Part shown: piece after piece, positions 4,909-5,335 of the stretch
Layout of the letters: every line of letters begins with the position of its first letter
Numbering within the stretch: the first letter of the stretch is position 1
Assembly (NCBI GenBank): GCA_014523525.1
Contig: JAATVL010000308.1
Location: forward strand, 1-5,335
Direction: 5' to 3'
DNA length: 5,335 nt
DNA from: Nitrososphaerales archaeon TH703
Lineage (GTDB): Archaea > Thermoproteota > Nitrososphaeria > Nitrososphaerales > Nitrososphaeraceae
The notes under the pieces: model-generated
What the model was told of the DNA's origin: nothing
Databases searched by the model: none
The model's input: only the letters and a program-made list of their open reading frames with translations
Program-made: the position numbers and the translations under genes

Positions 4909-5335
4909 ATGAGTTTTGCATTGAATACAAAAGAAACGAATACAGTTAATAAAGAGAATTTAAATTGCAATGACTGTAAAAACGAAAGCGTTGTTTATGA
5001 CCACGGCACCGGAGAAAAAATTTGTAGCGGCTGTGGGACAGTTCTTTGTGTTGAAAGAGAATATGTTGATCCATTACTAGACACCAATACTAATTTAGGT
5101 AACATGAATGGAGGGACACCGTCTTCATTGGCTCATCATGACAAAAATCTGTCTACAATGATTTCTTATTCAAACGTAGATGCAGATGGTGTCGCAATAA
5201 GTATTGAACAGCGTTCAGCAATTCAGAGGATGAGACGTTGGAATAAGATATCTAATAATAACAGAAGCTACCATAGAAATCTTAAAAATGCTTTCGCCGT
5301 TCTCATAAGGATAAAAGATAAGCTTTCCTTGAGCA
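4909..5335 (+). CDS. tfb: Transcription initiation factor B (TFB) paralogue, N-terminal part (partial)
   Basis: The frame is open from the ATG at 4909 to the window edge (142 codons, no stop). An N-terminal extension of about 19 residues precedes a zinc ribbon with Cys20, Cys23, Cys39 and Cys42 (CNDC...CSGC). The linker GGTPSSLAHHDKNLSTMI (68-85) is the TFB/TFIIB hallmark before the core domain. RSYHRNLKNAFAVLIRIKDK (119-138) starts the first cyclin repeat. TFB recruits RNA polymerase to TBP-bound promoters; the ribbon docks on the polymerase and the linker reaches the active site. The usual B-reader block (Glu-Trp-Arg-Ala-Phe and following arginines) is absent, replaced by DPLLDTNTNLGNMN, which suggests a specialised paralogue; Nitrososphaerota often carry several TFBs. 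A TATA box about 25 nt upstream implies a leaderless message. Divergent from the RHH gene. Confidence 0.88.
   Translation, partial: MSFALNTKETNTVNKENLNCNDCKNESVVYDHGTGEKICSGCGTVLCVEREYVDPLLDTNTNLGNMNGGTPSSLAHHDKNLSTMISYSNVDADGVAISIEQRSAIQRMRRWNKISNNNRSYHRNLKNAFAVLIRIKDKLSLS

Overview
The window most likely comes from an archaeon of the Nitrososphaerota (Thaumarchaeota), probably a soil ammonia-oxidiser of the Nitrososphaera/Nitrosocosmicus type. The main evidence is the start of an archaeal transcription factor B (TFB) gene at the right edge. Also, five genes have an AT-rich TATA-like box about 25-33 nt upstream of the start codon and little or no leader, the DNA is AT-rich, and there are secreted proteins dense in N-glycosylation sequons. 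The genus is inference; no database search was possible.

Layout, left to right. (1) The C-terminal end of a class I SAM-dependent methyltransferase (+) enters from the left edge. (2) On the minus strand, 202-330 holds a stop-bounded stretch that reads like the tail of a lost Rossmann-type gene. Beyond it is a 156-aa membrane-anchored protein with a Ser/Asn/Thr-rich tail built from 11-residue repeats, and then a 66-aa secreted four-cysteine protein. These two genes are 56 bp apart and may share a transcript. (3) A 41-aa charged, probably helical small protein (+), too short for most gene callers, converges with a membrane-anchored purple-acid-phosphatase-like metallophosphoesterase (-). (4) A short-chain dehydrogenase/reductase (+) diverges from the phosphatase and converges with a RutB-like isochorismatase-family cysteine hydrolase (-). 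(5) A ribbon-helix-helix protein (-) with an unrecognised C-terminal domain is divergent from a TFB paralogue (+) that runs off the right edge.

Most genes are monocistronic with their own promoters, so this looks like ordinary, somewhat accessory archaeal chromosome and not one multi-gene system. I see no CRISPR, tRNA, rRNA, insertion sequence or obvious defence cassette. The best leads are these: the RHH/TFB divergent promoter, with several TGCAAT-type elements and a near-perfect inverted repeat; a phosphatase with two changed metal-ligand positions (expected His is Phe, expected Asn is Asp); a TFB with an intact zinc ribbon but no canonical B-reader residues; and a glycosylation-sequon-rich surface protein with a perfect 33-bp tandem repeat beside a small cysteine-rich secreted protein.
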